From assembly GCA_022747635.1 (NCBI GenBank), contig JAKTNV010000003.1, positions 13,510,911 to 13,574,910 of the forward strand: a stretch of 64,000 nucleotides of DNA, given 5' to 3'. The notes beneath the pieces were generated by a model. It had not been told where the DNA came from and did not search any database. It saw only the letters and a list, made by a program, of their open reading frames with translations. The translations under genes and the position numbers were made by a program. Shown in pieces: positions 35,590 to 46,470 of the stretch; the stretch's first letter is position 1, and every line of letters starts with the position of its first letter. This DNA comes from Hetaerina americana (taxonomy: Eukaryota > Arthropoda > Insecta > Odonata > Calopterygidae).

Positions 35590-37960
35590 CCGTTTGTTCC
35601 CCCTTCCGGCCGGAGAAAACGAATCCTGTGAACGACGGAGACCATACCCGTGATCAGATGTGAGAATTGAGACTGCAAGGGGGGGAGTGGGGAGGACGGG
35701 AAGGGTATTTTTAAACTTTCGAGGAAAAAATTAAAAGAGAAACATTTTTCGCTTCTCGAATTTCAGGCGGAAAGAAAAGTGGTCCGGGCTGAATGGCCCG
35801 GAGAAAAAGCGTGAAACGCCGAGAGAAAGGACTCGTGACCCCCATGACCCTTGTGCCCATAAGTTCACCGAGAATTCCTAAAAGGAATCGAGTCATCCCC
35901 ACGAGTCTAACTTCCACCATTGTGTTTCGAATCTGGGCTTGGGGCGGGTCACTCCTCACAAACGGCGGTTCCGATTGTAGTAGTCGACGGCCCTTCCTCA
36001 GATCGAAAACATGCAGAAACAATAGAACCAGCGAGGGTGAGGAGGAGAGATTAGTAACGTCGTGTGCCACATGCATCACATTGCTAAGGAAGCAGCGCGA
36101 AGCAATTCAGGGGACGAGGCGATTAAACGCCGTTTATCTCCTCCCTTCATCCTGGTTTCTGTTCCTAGGTCTATGCTGTTCGAGACGGTAGCTCCTTAAA
36201 TTAAAGGGAGAAGAGGATTGGTCACGCACACTGCGCATTGTAATCTTCCCCCTCTACTTCCCCTCGTTGCGAAAGCCTTTCCCCTGGCGGCGTGGAGATG
36301 AAGATGCTCGCTCTTTAAGCCCGGAAGCCACTGTCCTTAACTCGACGGATCGCTGCGAAGGCCTTCAACAGGAGCCGGACGGAGTAAGCTTATCAAACCG
36401 TGGACGTCTGTCAATTTAAAGACGCAGGTGGAAATGCTCTCTCTCTCTCAAGATTAATTTCCCCGAATAAATCTTGAGCTACGAAATTGCTACATTACTT
36501 CACTTCAAACTTCCAGAAGAGAGCAATTTAACTCCCAAATACTTATTTTAATTATTTACGTAACGAGGACTTGAATTCGCCGATTGTACACACGCGTTCT
36601 TCCAGCCTTGTATACCCGGCGGGCGTATTAAACCTTGCGTACTCTCAGAAGGATTGGATACCCATCAATGCATATAATCGGGAATCGATTTCCACGAGCG
36701 ATGCGTGCCTTCGAAATGAAATACACACGTGCAATATAAGAAAATCTGTATGCTGCGTAGCATAACCCGTTGGATGCCCGGAGGAAAAAAACCACAAGAT
36801 ACGTATGTGAAAGGGTGCCATGCATCAACCATTTTCGGTGGTTCCTCCGACCACATTTGAATGAAGTTATTTAAAAAAAAGGTGTTTTAAAGTCGAAGAG
36901 AGATGGGTTGAGGTGCTCACTAGTGGGGAGATTAGTTTCGGGAGTCGCCCGTGTCTGAAATAAGAAACCAAAGAATTTCAGGGCACGCACTACGTGGACC
37001 GCGACCTTTTTAACGTCCTCCCTCGGGCTGATCGGAGGGAATTTGCCTCGTGGTCGGAGAGAAGAACGCGTCCAAGTGAGTGAGATCCGCGGGTCACAGG
37101 CGGGTCACTGACCTCAGAGCCACCCACCGCAAGGTTCCCGCGACTTCATCATAAGGCCCGTCCGTCCCTCGAATGTATTTTTTTGCAGCGTCACCCCCAG
37201 GGCACGGACGGTGGCAAGGACAAGGAGTAAGGTTATAAAGGGAGGGTTGGGAGGGTGGGGTGGGGGAAGAAGGGCACGAAACGGGAAGGTCGCCTTTCCA
37301 TCATCCCTCCTCCCCTGCGCCTTTCCACCCCGCCCGCACATCCATCAGGGCGGCAATTGAAGAAATCCCGTTGATCGCCTTCCCTTTTACGGTGCAGTCG
37401 AATTAATTCGCAGACGCACACGGCGGCACTAATTGCTCTAACGACACAGGAGCGCCCCTTCGCATCGTTCCTGCGGAAGAGAGAGACCACAGCGGACGGC
37501 AGCGAAAGCGAGAGAGAGGCGACCCCGACGAACGTATCGCTACGCGGTTGCTCACTAGTTTTTTTTATATATCCTTGCCTCCTCTCGCTTTATGAGGAGA
37601 CTAGCTGCGCGCAGGTGTTTTGCCTTTTGCCGAAAGCCACGTCTCTCCTCTTCCCCCCCCCCCCAACGCCTCCCCCTTCCCCCCTCTGACCGTCCACGGG
37701 CGCTTTTGATTTTTGCGCTCCCGTTCGCAGTCACACGCACCCATCGACACCCATCAAGGGGAGAGAGAGCCAACGAGATTTCATTTATAAAAGCCTCGAC
37801 TGACAGGGTCCAATCAAGGCGATTGGCAACGGTAGTGGTGACGTAGCCTTCCGATGACGAAGGGTCAGAGCGATATATATGTATTTCGATCAATGGGAGT
37901 CGATTGGAAATAAATACATACAGATACGAAATCAAGGAGGAATAACATCCCGACATAATT
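35590..37960. other. GC-rich islands separated by AT-rich DNA
   Basis: CpG-rich patches lie at 35590-36370 and 36900-37850. The second includes G-rich 37220-37275 and a C12 run at 37653-37664 within a C-rich block. Frames of about 130 codons on both strands are composition-driven. No promoter, exon or repeat family is recognisable. Confidence 0.45.
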
Positions 37961-38205
37961 TACGCCTTTTTCCGTTCATAGGGACCCACTGTCAGCTGGA
38001 ATTCTTCATCCTTGCTTCGCTAAGGGACCAAATGCTAGCAGTGATATGAGCACACACTAAATTTCGGCGGTTTTCGCATCCAAGGGATTGCTTCATGGCA
38101 TTAATTTTGTGTTATGGTGATATGACGAAAAAGCGTGCTGTTTCAACGCCTTAATATGTTATGCATGAGTACATGGCAAAATCACTGTAAAAACGTGTCA
38201 ATCAT

Positions 38206-38436
38206 CCACAGCAATCAACCCGAAGGCTGGTTTCATAAGTGAGGGTACTGCTCACCTAATACTAAGCACAGCAGCGTGTGCGGAGCAAACATCAGGGACG
38301 GGAGTCCAGTTCCTGTCCCCTGTGCCGCCAGTGCTTTGACAGGGAGACCTGAGGTCACTCAGAAGCGTTAGGGGGAAACCCAACAGATCCTCCGTCGTCA
38401 GTACCCCGGCGCTCTACCCACTGAATCATCGTGTCC
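38206..38436 (-). mobile_element. tRNA-derived SINE copy
   Basis: On the minus strand, starting near 38436, TGATTCAGTGGGTAGAGCG provides a degenerate A box (38428-38418). The B box is eroded. The body then matches the copy at 49814: GGAACTGG, CCCTGATG, then GCTTAGTATTAGGTGA, and finally CCTTCGGGTTGATTGCTGTG at the 3' end (38225-38206). It is nearly full-length in structure, diverged and not flanked by obvious duplications. Confidence 0.8.
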
Positions 38437-38439
38437 ATG

Positions 38440-40110
38440 TACATTTGCATAAAAACATACTTTCACGAATATAAAAAAGTGGTAAATTGGTATTTCGTTT
38501 GGCAAAATACCTCCGCGAATAATAAATTAGAACGTAAAAATTGGACTCTGGAATGAAATCCCAGTCTTCAGTTAATGGAAAAAAAACAGAGGAAAGTATG
38601 CCCATGCAAAAGAAAACGCAAAATTTTCTAAGTTGAAAATATGTCAACGGATTTTTACGATGTCTTAAAAGCTTATTTAGGATTGATTGCAGGACGTTAG
38701 ATTTCCAGCCATATTTCTCAACCATTAATTTTTTTCTCGCGAAAATATCATGCAAAAAAAAGCGCCCCGACGAATTTGAATCAATTAACACCGTTCCACG
38801 AGGGGATATTATAGTGAGAGTTTGGTATGGGCTGATAATGGCCGACGCTGTAAAATAATTTCGCCAAAGGTCAAGTTGGAAACACAGGAGATTGGAAAGA
38901 ATCGATTGATTTCTACTTTCTGTCAAAACCTATCAATAGAAACCGCAAATGCTCCACGAAATTGAAATTAAATTAAATAAATTTCATGCATTAGTTTATC
39001 TCTGCGTCATTTTATAACTGAATTAGGCTAATTATGTTCCTCATGAGCTCATTTATTCGTTCACAAATCCAAAAATATTGCTAGAATTCCGCACATCATC
39101 TGGACAGTCTTTACCAACAAAAAACGTGTTTATCATCAAGTTAGAGCGCGCTGTTTTGATTTATCGTAAAAAAAGAAAGAATAACCGTATCCCTATTGTC
39201 TACTATAAAAATTACCCAGCCAAACCGAAAATAATCATCGGAAAAAAATGTTATTTCAATGAAAGGGTACCATCGATAAATAGAAAACCAATACTGGATA
39301 ACATATTTTCAAGTGACACATCTGATTCAGATTATTTTCTTATCATATGTCTCTTTTGTCACGCTCTATGGATGAAGTAATTTCTTAAGCAAAATTAGTG
39401 TTTTTTTATGATGCTGATGTTTCTCGCTTCGATACCTCCGGGCGCAAGGCAATATTGCGAGAGAAACAATTAAGACAATTTTATTTAAAATTTTCGAACA
39501 AATATGTTTCCCTTCTAAATTAGCCAACACAATAAACTATCTAGTAAAGGAATCATGACGGCAAAATCTGTTTTGATGTTTCGCTTTAATAACAGTCCAG
39601 TAAATAATACACATTCCCAGCTACTCCTATCTATTTTTCATTAGGCTAATTACAAGGCAAGAATTCAAATTTCTCATGTTGCCACGCGCTAAAATTTATA
39701 CAGAAAGTCTACCCGAATATATCACACTTAATTCCAGGCTGTCCGACGGTGCAAGATGACTAGAAACAGTCAGCGAAGGGGAAATGGCGTCCAATTGCCA
39801 CCCATTAGGCATTATTGAGAGACAAACGGATTGCGGGTGGGAGTCGCGTTTTATTCGACCGGATCGGAGATGGAAGAAGTGCCAAGTTTTCAAATCCTTC
39901 CCCTCGGGAGGTCGGAAAAGGCGCCCCAAAGCCAATCGTAAGGGCTAATTAGGACATCAAGAGATGAAGATTCACGGCCAAAAATCTCACGTTTTACTCC
40001 CATGAATGCGAGGACGAAATAACATGACTTCTCTTTCTTTGGGCCACATTTATTATGTCATCAGGCGTGGTCGCTTCGGATTCCTTCCCTCTATTTTTGG
40101 CTAAAGGCGT
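38440..40110. other. Non-coding stretch, no gene seen
   Basis: AT-rich DNA. A 166-codon open frame on the minus strand (38426-38926) is the longest in an AT-rich part of the window. It overlaps the SINE head, has no recognisable domain and lacks splice-site support, so it is not called. Confidence 0.45.
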
Positions 40111-40700
40111 GTATAATTAAAATGGAAACATTTGAGAGGCGTATCCGTCGCGGTAACATATGCACGCCTCCTACCTACTCCTCCTTGCGTGTTCGGTCGG
40201 CCTTCTGCCTCACTTCCACTCGGGAAAAGCTCTAAAAAGAGTATCTTGTGCGCGTCCCAGATTTGCGTCCCCGCTTCCTCCCTCTCCATCACCACCCTAA
40301 CACCTCCTCTGCTCCCCATTCCCCCCTCAGACCGCGCCCCACCTCACGGAACCCCCCCACTCACCCTCCGCCGCACACCCCATCCACCACTCGCACTCGC
40401 AGACGGTGACCTACCTTTATCGTCGAGCGTGAATGAAACAAAAGACGGCGCGACGAGGAGCACGTGACCCCGGGAGGGATAGGGCGGAGGGGGGGGGGGA
40501 AGAGGAGGAGGGGATAGCCCGCACGGGAGGATTCTTTCCGGGAAAGACCACCCATGGGACCAACACGCAGGCACGAAGCAGCCGCCCGGGATACGAAAGC
40601 GATTCCCACGCGCCCGAAAAGAGAATGAATGCGCGGAGCTTGATTATGTAAACGCGTCATATTTGGAGGGGATTCGTGCGCCTCCAGCCTCATGTTTCTT
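40111..40700. repeat. CpG-rich C-block/G-block island
   Basis: The plus strand is C-rich at 40260-40400 and G-rich at 40460-40515 (a run of 10 G near 40490), an inverted composition pair. Overlapping proline/arginine-rich frames occur on both strands. No gene is called. Confidence 0.5.
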
Positions 40701-41005
40701 CGAAATCTTAAAGCTCAAAAAAAAAACAAAAATTATATTTTCCGACTGGAGTGTGGGCACGAGGCTATAATATGCGGTCCGAATCCGGCTAAGCTGTGGA
40801 CCGTTTAATGAGCCCGAAAGTTTGTGAGAAATACTTTTATAAGGGTGAGAGAAATTGGAAGAAATTTAAACGGAAGACGCATAGTTAATTAACTCTTTCG
40901 ATTTCGGAGGTGTTCTGGGCTAGTTCTAAAATGAAATAGCACTAAAATTAAATTAAATACTGAATTATTTACGAATAAATTAAATTTAAACCGAGCAATT
41001 CATTA

Positions 41006-41013
41006 CACACACC

Positions 41014-41058
<45 letters not shown>

Positions 41059-41096
41059 AAATAAAAATATGTACATATATATTTTATGAATATTTC

Positions 41097-41165
<69 letters not shown>
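41006..41165. repeat. Compound (CA)n(TA)n microsatellite, two blocks
   Basis: A CA run at about 41006-41023 passes into a TA run to 41054. A 45-bp spacer follows, then a pure TA run at about 41100-41165. The tyrosine/isoleucine frames across it are artefacts. Confidence 0.95.
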
Positions 41166-41167
<2 letters not shown>

Positions 41168-41326
41168 CCACCTACACCGCACTTAATCGTCGCGGTCCAC
41201 TTATTTAATGGAGTGTTTTGCACCACATTTAATTTAAAAAATTATATTTTTTATTGCGAGCGCTGCACTGCAAATTACTAATTACTATTTTACAAAGAAA
41301 TACTATGATTACATGCACATTCTCAC

Positions 41327-41467
41327 CTGTAATCATTGTATGCAGGGAAATGATGAGTTTATCCCCTATCCACTCTGCCCATTGAGTCTGTTGATGAACT
41401 TTACCGTAGATATATTCATAGGCGATGACAATTGTTATGTTTATACACCTCTTGGGCTTTAGCTTGA
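41327..41467 (-). other. Candidate 141-nt exon (weak)
   Basis: On the minus strand an acceptor-like CTGATCTGGCAG ends at 41468, behind a T-rich stretch. The next 141 nt are open and end at ATTACAG|GTGAGAA, a near-consensus donor at 41326-41321. Both boundaries fall in phase 1, so the exon would be symmetric. The peptide includes ITIVIAYEYIYGKVHQQTQW and is not low-complexity, but I do not recognise it. The pyrimidine tract next to the AG is weak. It is phase-incompatible with direct joining to the 66-nt candidate at 25588-25653. Confidence 0.22.
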
Positions 41468-41739
41468 CTGCCAGATCAGTGTCGAAATTTGAAATATGAA
41501 AATAAAATGTCATCACACTCGATACCTGCCTTAATGTTACGTAGCTACTGGATGGCCAAGTCTACCTTCAAATATTTAATGGAAAAGATTAGCTTATGAG
41601 CAATCACTTTTTCCTTCCGTAGTAGCAAGCCCTGACTGATATTACATTGTAATTATTTAATAATTAGCAATTAAAATCAGGTCCAAACAAATTCAAGACG
41701 GCCTAAAAAAAATCAGCGATCTCTTTTAAACGTGTGACG

Positions 41740-42200
41740 GCAAGAGGTCTGTCAAACTACGTGGATTTTCTGAGGCGCAGTGCCCAGAGAGATGCCGCGA
41801 CATGAACAGACGGCCGTATGGCCAGGCGAGAGGCTCTCCTCACCAACCGCGACCCCAACAATTGACCAAATTGGGCGGAAGAGGGACCCGAAAGTGAGGC
41901 CTTTAAAACACTCTTTCCGGCACATTTTTCAACTCCCCGACCGGCCCAAGTCATTTTTCAGCCTCGACCTGAGCCCACGCGGGGCAGGGCAGTCACTCCC
42001 GGGCGCCCTGCGTGGGCGCGCAAAGAATTCGCCCGGACGACGGTCACCCTCTGTAGGGGAGTCACCCGCCTCGCCCCATCCGACCCCACCCCCCTCTACC
42101 CACGCCACGCGTCTGGGTGCCGCCCCCCTCCCCTCAACCCCATGCATGGGATCCACGGATCGATACATTATATGTACAGGTAGTGATGTGCGAAGTGACT
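41740..42200. other. CpG-rich island
   Basis: GC-rich with many CG dinucleotides and a C-rich stretch at 42060-42140. Long frames occur on both strands. No splice or promoter motif is strong enough to call. Confidence 0.4.
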
Positions 42201-42552
42201 CGTGAGTGGTGATTGTAACTGCACGCGAAGAATATGTGCACCGTAATGCTGAAGAGTATACGACGGTAAAAGCTACCGCCCTTCAAGTTCGTCCTTTTTC
42301 AAAAGGAAATTTGCCCCGAAGTGCAATCTCCACGCCAGAATTGTCGTCCGACGACTTGAACCAGGCCGTATACCTTTACAGAGAAGTGGCGGTGTAGTGG
42401 TGGAGGAGTGGCGGCAAGATGTTTGAGGCCGGAGAGCTGGAAGCACTTCCGGATATAAGAAATTTTGGGAGATTATTATTATTATTGCAAGTCTACTGTT
42501 TAATAAAGCTCACAGGGTCACGCTTCAATTTCCGGAAGTTTTGTATGTATCC

Positions 42553-42660
42553 ATCAAAGGAAAGAGAGAACGTACTTATACACAGAATTCCTTTGATTTG
42601 GTAAACGTAAAGCGTTTCACCGTTCCTGATGATGCCGTATCACGGTGAAAAACGCTGTAC
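42553..42660 (+). ncRNA. Degenerate hammerhead-ribozyme-like motif (speculative)
   Basis: CTGATGA at 42626-42632 is followed by a short stem CCG/CGG and then GAAA at 42647-42650, the order of the conserved hammerhead core. The flanks AGCGTTT (42611-42617) and AAACGCT (42650-42656) are complementary in the position of stem III, and C at 42618 sits where cleavage would occur. Stem I and the exact stem II junction do not fit, with one extra base. A further inverted pair, ATCAAAGGAA (42553-42562) and TTCCTTTGAT (42588-42597), lies just upstream. Hammerheads are known in Penelope-like retroelements and retrozymes, but no Penelope-like protein is seen here. Confidence 0.25.
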
Positions 42661-42689
42661 CAAAACAAGTAAATTCTATCGAAAAGTAA

Positions 42690-43275
42690 GTTCTCTCTCA
42701 TCATTTGATGAATCTACCGTTTGAGGTATGTTTTCGATGGAAGCAGGCTGATCAACGCTTCACTTCCCAGTTCTGTCCAAATAGAATGAAACGGACACCC
42801 CACACTATATATAAACGCAATTCACTTCCGAATTTTTCATTCAACCTTCATTCTTAGTACTATATCCAACATGCCGATCCTTTACCATGCTTACTTAGCA
42901 TTCTCCCCTCTGTCACAGTCTTTAGCATTCCATCGCCAAATAAAATACCTAGTATCCCCTTTTCGTTCCTCCTTTGGACCTGTCCCATTACCATTCCTCC
43001 TCCACCACCACGCTTCGCACTGCTTCATTGGTTTTCCTTTCCATCCATTTTACCTTTCCCATCCTTCGCCACACTCACATTTCAAAAGACTTAACTTAAA
43101 AGACTTCAAACTACGCCTATCGCCTTGCTTTTGCGTTCTTCTTTGCGCTATCCGCTTTATAACAAGGTTTTCACTTAACTTCTGTTAACATCCTTACCCA
43201 ACATCTCTGTCATCAACTCCTCCCTCCTTGTGGAAGCTGCTTTGTCAATCGCAATTCTTCCTCTTATGTCCCAAC
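42690..43275 (-). mobile_element. LINE-A retrotransposon fragment, 3' part
   Basis: The plus strand begins with the reverse complement of the LINE-A 3' end, a diverged form of ATCTACCGTTTGAGGTATG then TTTCGATGG. It continues through the pyrimidine-rich antisense body shared with 8055-8600 and 58325-58770: TTACTTAGCATTCTCCCC, CCTTTCCCATCCTTCGCC, CATCCTTACCCAACATCTCT. It has no intact frame. A TATATATAAA string at 42810 falls inside the copy and is unlikely to be a promoter. It abuts a SINE on the right. Confidence 0.75.
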
Positions 43276-43279
43276 TAAA

Positions 43280-43547
43280 ACCACAGTTACTAGCCGAGAG
43301 GCAGGTTTGATGGGTAAGGATAGAGCACAATTAGAACGAAGCGGCGTGCGATATTCACACATTAGCAGGGTAATAAGGGGGGCCCATTTATTTTCCCTAA
43401 GCCGCCTGTGAATACCCGGGAATTTTTGGTACCTGCAAAATCACACAGTTCGGGTGTAGCTGAGGATGTCCATAGGGGTCTACGGGAATCTAATCCGGGC
43501 CCTCTGGTCAGTATCCCAGCGCTCTAACCACTGGACTACCACACACA
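43280..43547 (-). mobile_element. tRNA-derived SINE copy
   Basis: On the minus strand from 43547 the head reads GTGTGTGGTAGTCCAGTGG, with an A box TAGTCCAGTGG at 43538-43528 identical to that at 49825. The B box is GGATTAGATTCC at 43496-43485. The body has GGCCCCCC, then ACCCTGCTAATGTGTGAATA, then CACGCCG, and the 3' end CTCTCGGCTAGTAACTGTGG, all parallel to the 49814 copy. It is full-length in structure and lies directly beside a LINE-A copy in the same orientation. Confidence 0.85.
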
Positions 43548-44899
43548 ATATTTTTCATTCGCATGATTTTCTTAGAAACACTTGTCGTTACGTATTCCCC
43601 CCATCTTCGATGTGTTTTGCATGGAATTTGGGAAGGAAAGGGTGAATTTGCTAGAATAAATACAGAAAGAGCTGGACTAAATGGACAGCGACAGGTGAGA
43701 GTGGAGAGGAAGCGGCGGGGAATTAACTTAGATGGACACGAAATTCCCCAAAGAGTGCACCAATACTTGTGGGTGATGGATGACGGTGGCTATTTGCCAT
43801 TAGCACACTCGCAAAAGGTTACCCAAGGTTATCCGAGGCTGGCGCGATTTTTTCCATTTTATCCCAGTCACAAATAGGATGCCGACAGGAGGAGGGCGAC
43901 TTGATTCGAAGTGCAAATCGCAATACGGTAGAATGATGGATTCCCTTAAGGACTCGATAAATTGAGATATTAATGCCCCTAGTCCAGTTTCTCTCCATTC
44001 CATCATCTTTTCTTCAACTCCTACCATCCCTTTCGCAAATGACCTTAGCAATCGCAAATATTCCAAAAGAAGTAAAAATAACAACTACTTAAGCAATCCG
44101 ATTACAACTACTCGCGTTGTGTATCAAAGTACTCATGAGATCATTGTTTTGGTCGACTAAACGAAAACATATTTACAACATTTTTCTACCTATACCACTT
44201 CGATATTTCCCAATACGGTGAAACTGAAACACAAACAAGTCAAGAGGTCATTACACAACGGTTTCCGTGGGAAATGCGAAGACGTGAATGATGATTAAAA
44301 ACTTCAATACACCCGTGTTTTCTAATGGTCAATGATACATTAGCGGATTATTTCGACACGTACGTATATGTCAAAGCAACAATATACACATAATGGCACG
44401 ATATAATGGATACACGTTTGATGAATAATATTGTGCATAGAATATTCCGTTTAATAATATAGAATGATTAAAATCCGATCTTATGCTGCGAATACGAGTC
44501 GAATGGAAATGAGCAGGATTTCTGCTACGAAGCTATATCGGTTGGTTTCGGTGAAACCCTCGTTGCCATATAAAACCCATTTATTCTCAGAAAAGTCCTG
44601 CAATTAGGATTCCTAAACGTCCAAGACCCTAAATATATCCTCACACGATATTTCTTTACAATGAAATAAGAGGTTTATTCTTTCGTGTGAATTTTATTTC
44701 GCTTCTCTCTATTTTCGTATCCTGAGACGTAGTTTTCACCGATAAAGCGAATCAATTGATCGAATGAAGACTGACATGCCTCGATACAAGTACTCTATCA
44801 GACAATGGATGAAATTAAGGGAAAGTAAGACAGATTGTCGCTCACTCGAACACACCATTATCCCCGCACTCCTTTCCTGTACTACATAAGGCCAGCCTT
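43548..44899. other. Non-coding stretch, no gene seen
   Basis: AT-rich DNA after the SINE. The plus frame at 43563-43877 is open for 104 codons but unrecognised and opposed by a minus frame. No features are supported. Confidence 0.45.
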
Positions 44900-45560
44900 G
44901 TCGCGAAGAGAGGGAATGAGAGAAGTGCTATGGTGGAGGAAGAAAATAAAAGTATGGCACGAGGGGGAGGCCAAACTACGATCGAGGGGGAAGGGACGGG
45001 AGGCGCCGTGGGTGGTTGGTTGGTTAGGCGTCGGGGTGCGGAGGGAGCGGGTAGGCGGAGGGCGGGGAAGGGCGTGGGGCTGTGGAGCGGGAAGGTCTTT
45101 GACAGCAGCCGGGTGGTGGATCCCACAAAGGGTCGGGGGCGGAGAGAGAGAGAGAGAGTGCGTGCGTGGAGACGGGGGGGGCGCCGAGGGACATGCGCTC
45201 TCGAGCGACATCCTGGAGGAAGTTGTGGGGCCGTCGTCGGGGATGGGACGGTGCAGGGGGGGAGGGACACGGAGGAAGTCGGGTCGAAAGGAAGGGTGTT
45301 GCGCGTGTTCCCTGAAACGGAGGGGAGGAGTGAGTGGATAAAACACTGGGGGAAACCATGAACCCGCCCGCATCCTGGCTACCGTCTCAGACTGCCTGGT
45401 GCCGGAGGCGGGAAACGGAGGGGGGGGGGAAGGGCGGAGGGGTCGGGGCCGGGCCGGAGAAGGGAGAGGGGGGGATGGGGATAACAGAATTAAAAGGATG
45501 TCATCAAATCGCATTATGAACTATTCGGTGCAGTGAATGTTAATTTGGGCGGGTGGGCGG
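44900..45560. repeat. Very G-rich island
   Basis: The plus strand is G-rich almost throughout, densest at 45420-45480 with a run of 10 G and at least eight further GGG groups. There is also a (GA)n stretch at 45144-45158. Frames of 140-210 codons on both strands are G/R/P-rich artefacts. It is a strong G-quadruplex candidate. Confidence 0.6.
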
Positions 45561-45641
45561 AAGCCCGGACTACGGGATCACAAATATAACCTATGATCTC
45601 AGAAAACGTATTTTCCCAAAGAGTATATTCAAAGTACTTAA

Positions 45642-45690
45642 TTACAGGTGAAAAACCTGTAAATCAGCGAATACAAATATTTATATTCGC
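45642..45690. repeat. Two adjacent palindromes
   Basis: TTACAGGT (45642-45649) pairs with ACCTGTAA (45655-45662). Four bases later a 24-bp near-perfect palindrome runs from GCGAATACAAAT to ATTTATATTCGC (45667-45690) with one mismatched pair and no spacer. Confidence 0.75.
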
Positions 45691-45756
45691 GGATGGGTGG
45701 TATTTTAAAAAGTATACATTGATTCTGAAGAAAGCATGAATTTTTTAAAATGTAAT

Positions 45757-45930
45757 CTACCGGTTAAGGTACGTTTTGGATGGACACAACTATCAAATAA
45801 ATATTTTGTGACCCCTAACAAAACACAATTCAGCAACCTATTCATCATCAAGTCCCTCTTCATCTCTTGAGCATTTCCTTTCTCCCTTCATCCCGTCCAA
45901 CATCCCTATCCTTTTCCTGCCCTTTCCTCA
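45757..45930 (-). mobile_element. LINE-A 3' end, short copy
   Basis: The plus strand starts with CTACCGGTTAAGGTACG then TTTTGGATGGACAC, the antisense 3' terminus. It then follows the antisense family body (CCTAACAAAACACAATTCAG, CCCGTCCAACATCCCTATCC). It is broken off after about 170 bp, where the tail of a second copy begins. Confidence 0.75.
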
Positions 45931-45948
45931 TAAAGTGTTAATATGAAA

Positions 45949-46470
45949 ATTATTATTATTATTATCGGTAATAAACCGGTTAAGATTTTGGATGGGCAAA
46001 AGCTACCAAACGGTAGAGCGACAATTCCCTTGCCTACCTTAACAAAACACAACCTGATATCCAACATAACAATAAAACCCTCTTCAATTCCCATTAATTC
46101 CTTCCTCCTTTCAGTCCGCCCAACATCCACATCCTATTCCAACCCCTTCCTCGCTTGCCTAACACCTCCCCACAATCACAGTCTCTAACATCCCACTGCC
46201 AACCTGATTCCATCTTCCCTGCCTCCTTTGGATTTCTCCCTACAATACCCTCTCCTATCCAATACCATGCCTACCACCTCCTCGTTTGTTTTCCTTTCAG
46301 TGCACCTCAACTTTTACATCCTTCTCCCCACCCACGTTTCAAAAAACTTCAATCTTTGACTATCATCCTGATTTATTGACCATGTTTCCGCGCCGTACAA
46401 ACCAAAAATCCATATCAAAGTTTTGCCGCGTCGTTTCTCAGCATCCTTCCTCATCGTCCCTTTCAATATG
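45949..46470 (-). mobile_element. LINE-A retrotransposon fragment with TAA tail
   Basis: On the plus strand an (ATT)n run at 45949-45966, the antisense (TAA)n tail, is followed by TAAACCGGTTAAGATTTTGG and about 500 bp of antisense body, including GTTTGTTTTCCTTTCAGTGC and ACCATGTTTCCGCGCCGTAC. It is in the same orientation as the copy immediately to the left. Translation in the sense direction gives a recognisable but stop-interrupted RT C-terminus. Confidence 0.8.

Noticed and set aside
38426..38926. 166-codon minus-strand frame in AT-rich DNA
   Set aside because: It starts outside and ends inside a SINE copy, has no recognisable domain and lacks convincing splice sites.
40969..41226. Tyrosine/isoleucine-repeat frames
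   Set aside because: These are translations of a TA microsatellite.
42810..42840. TATATATAAA followed about 28 bp later by TTCATTC, resembling a core promoter
   Set aside because: It lies within a decayed antisense LINE-A copy, so the match is probably incidental.
44835..45514. Frames of 111-210 codons on both strands
   Set aside because: They are compositional shadows of a G-rich island.
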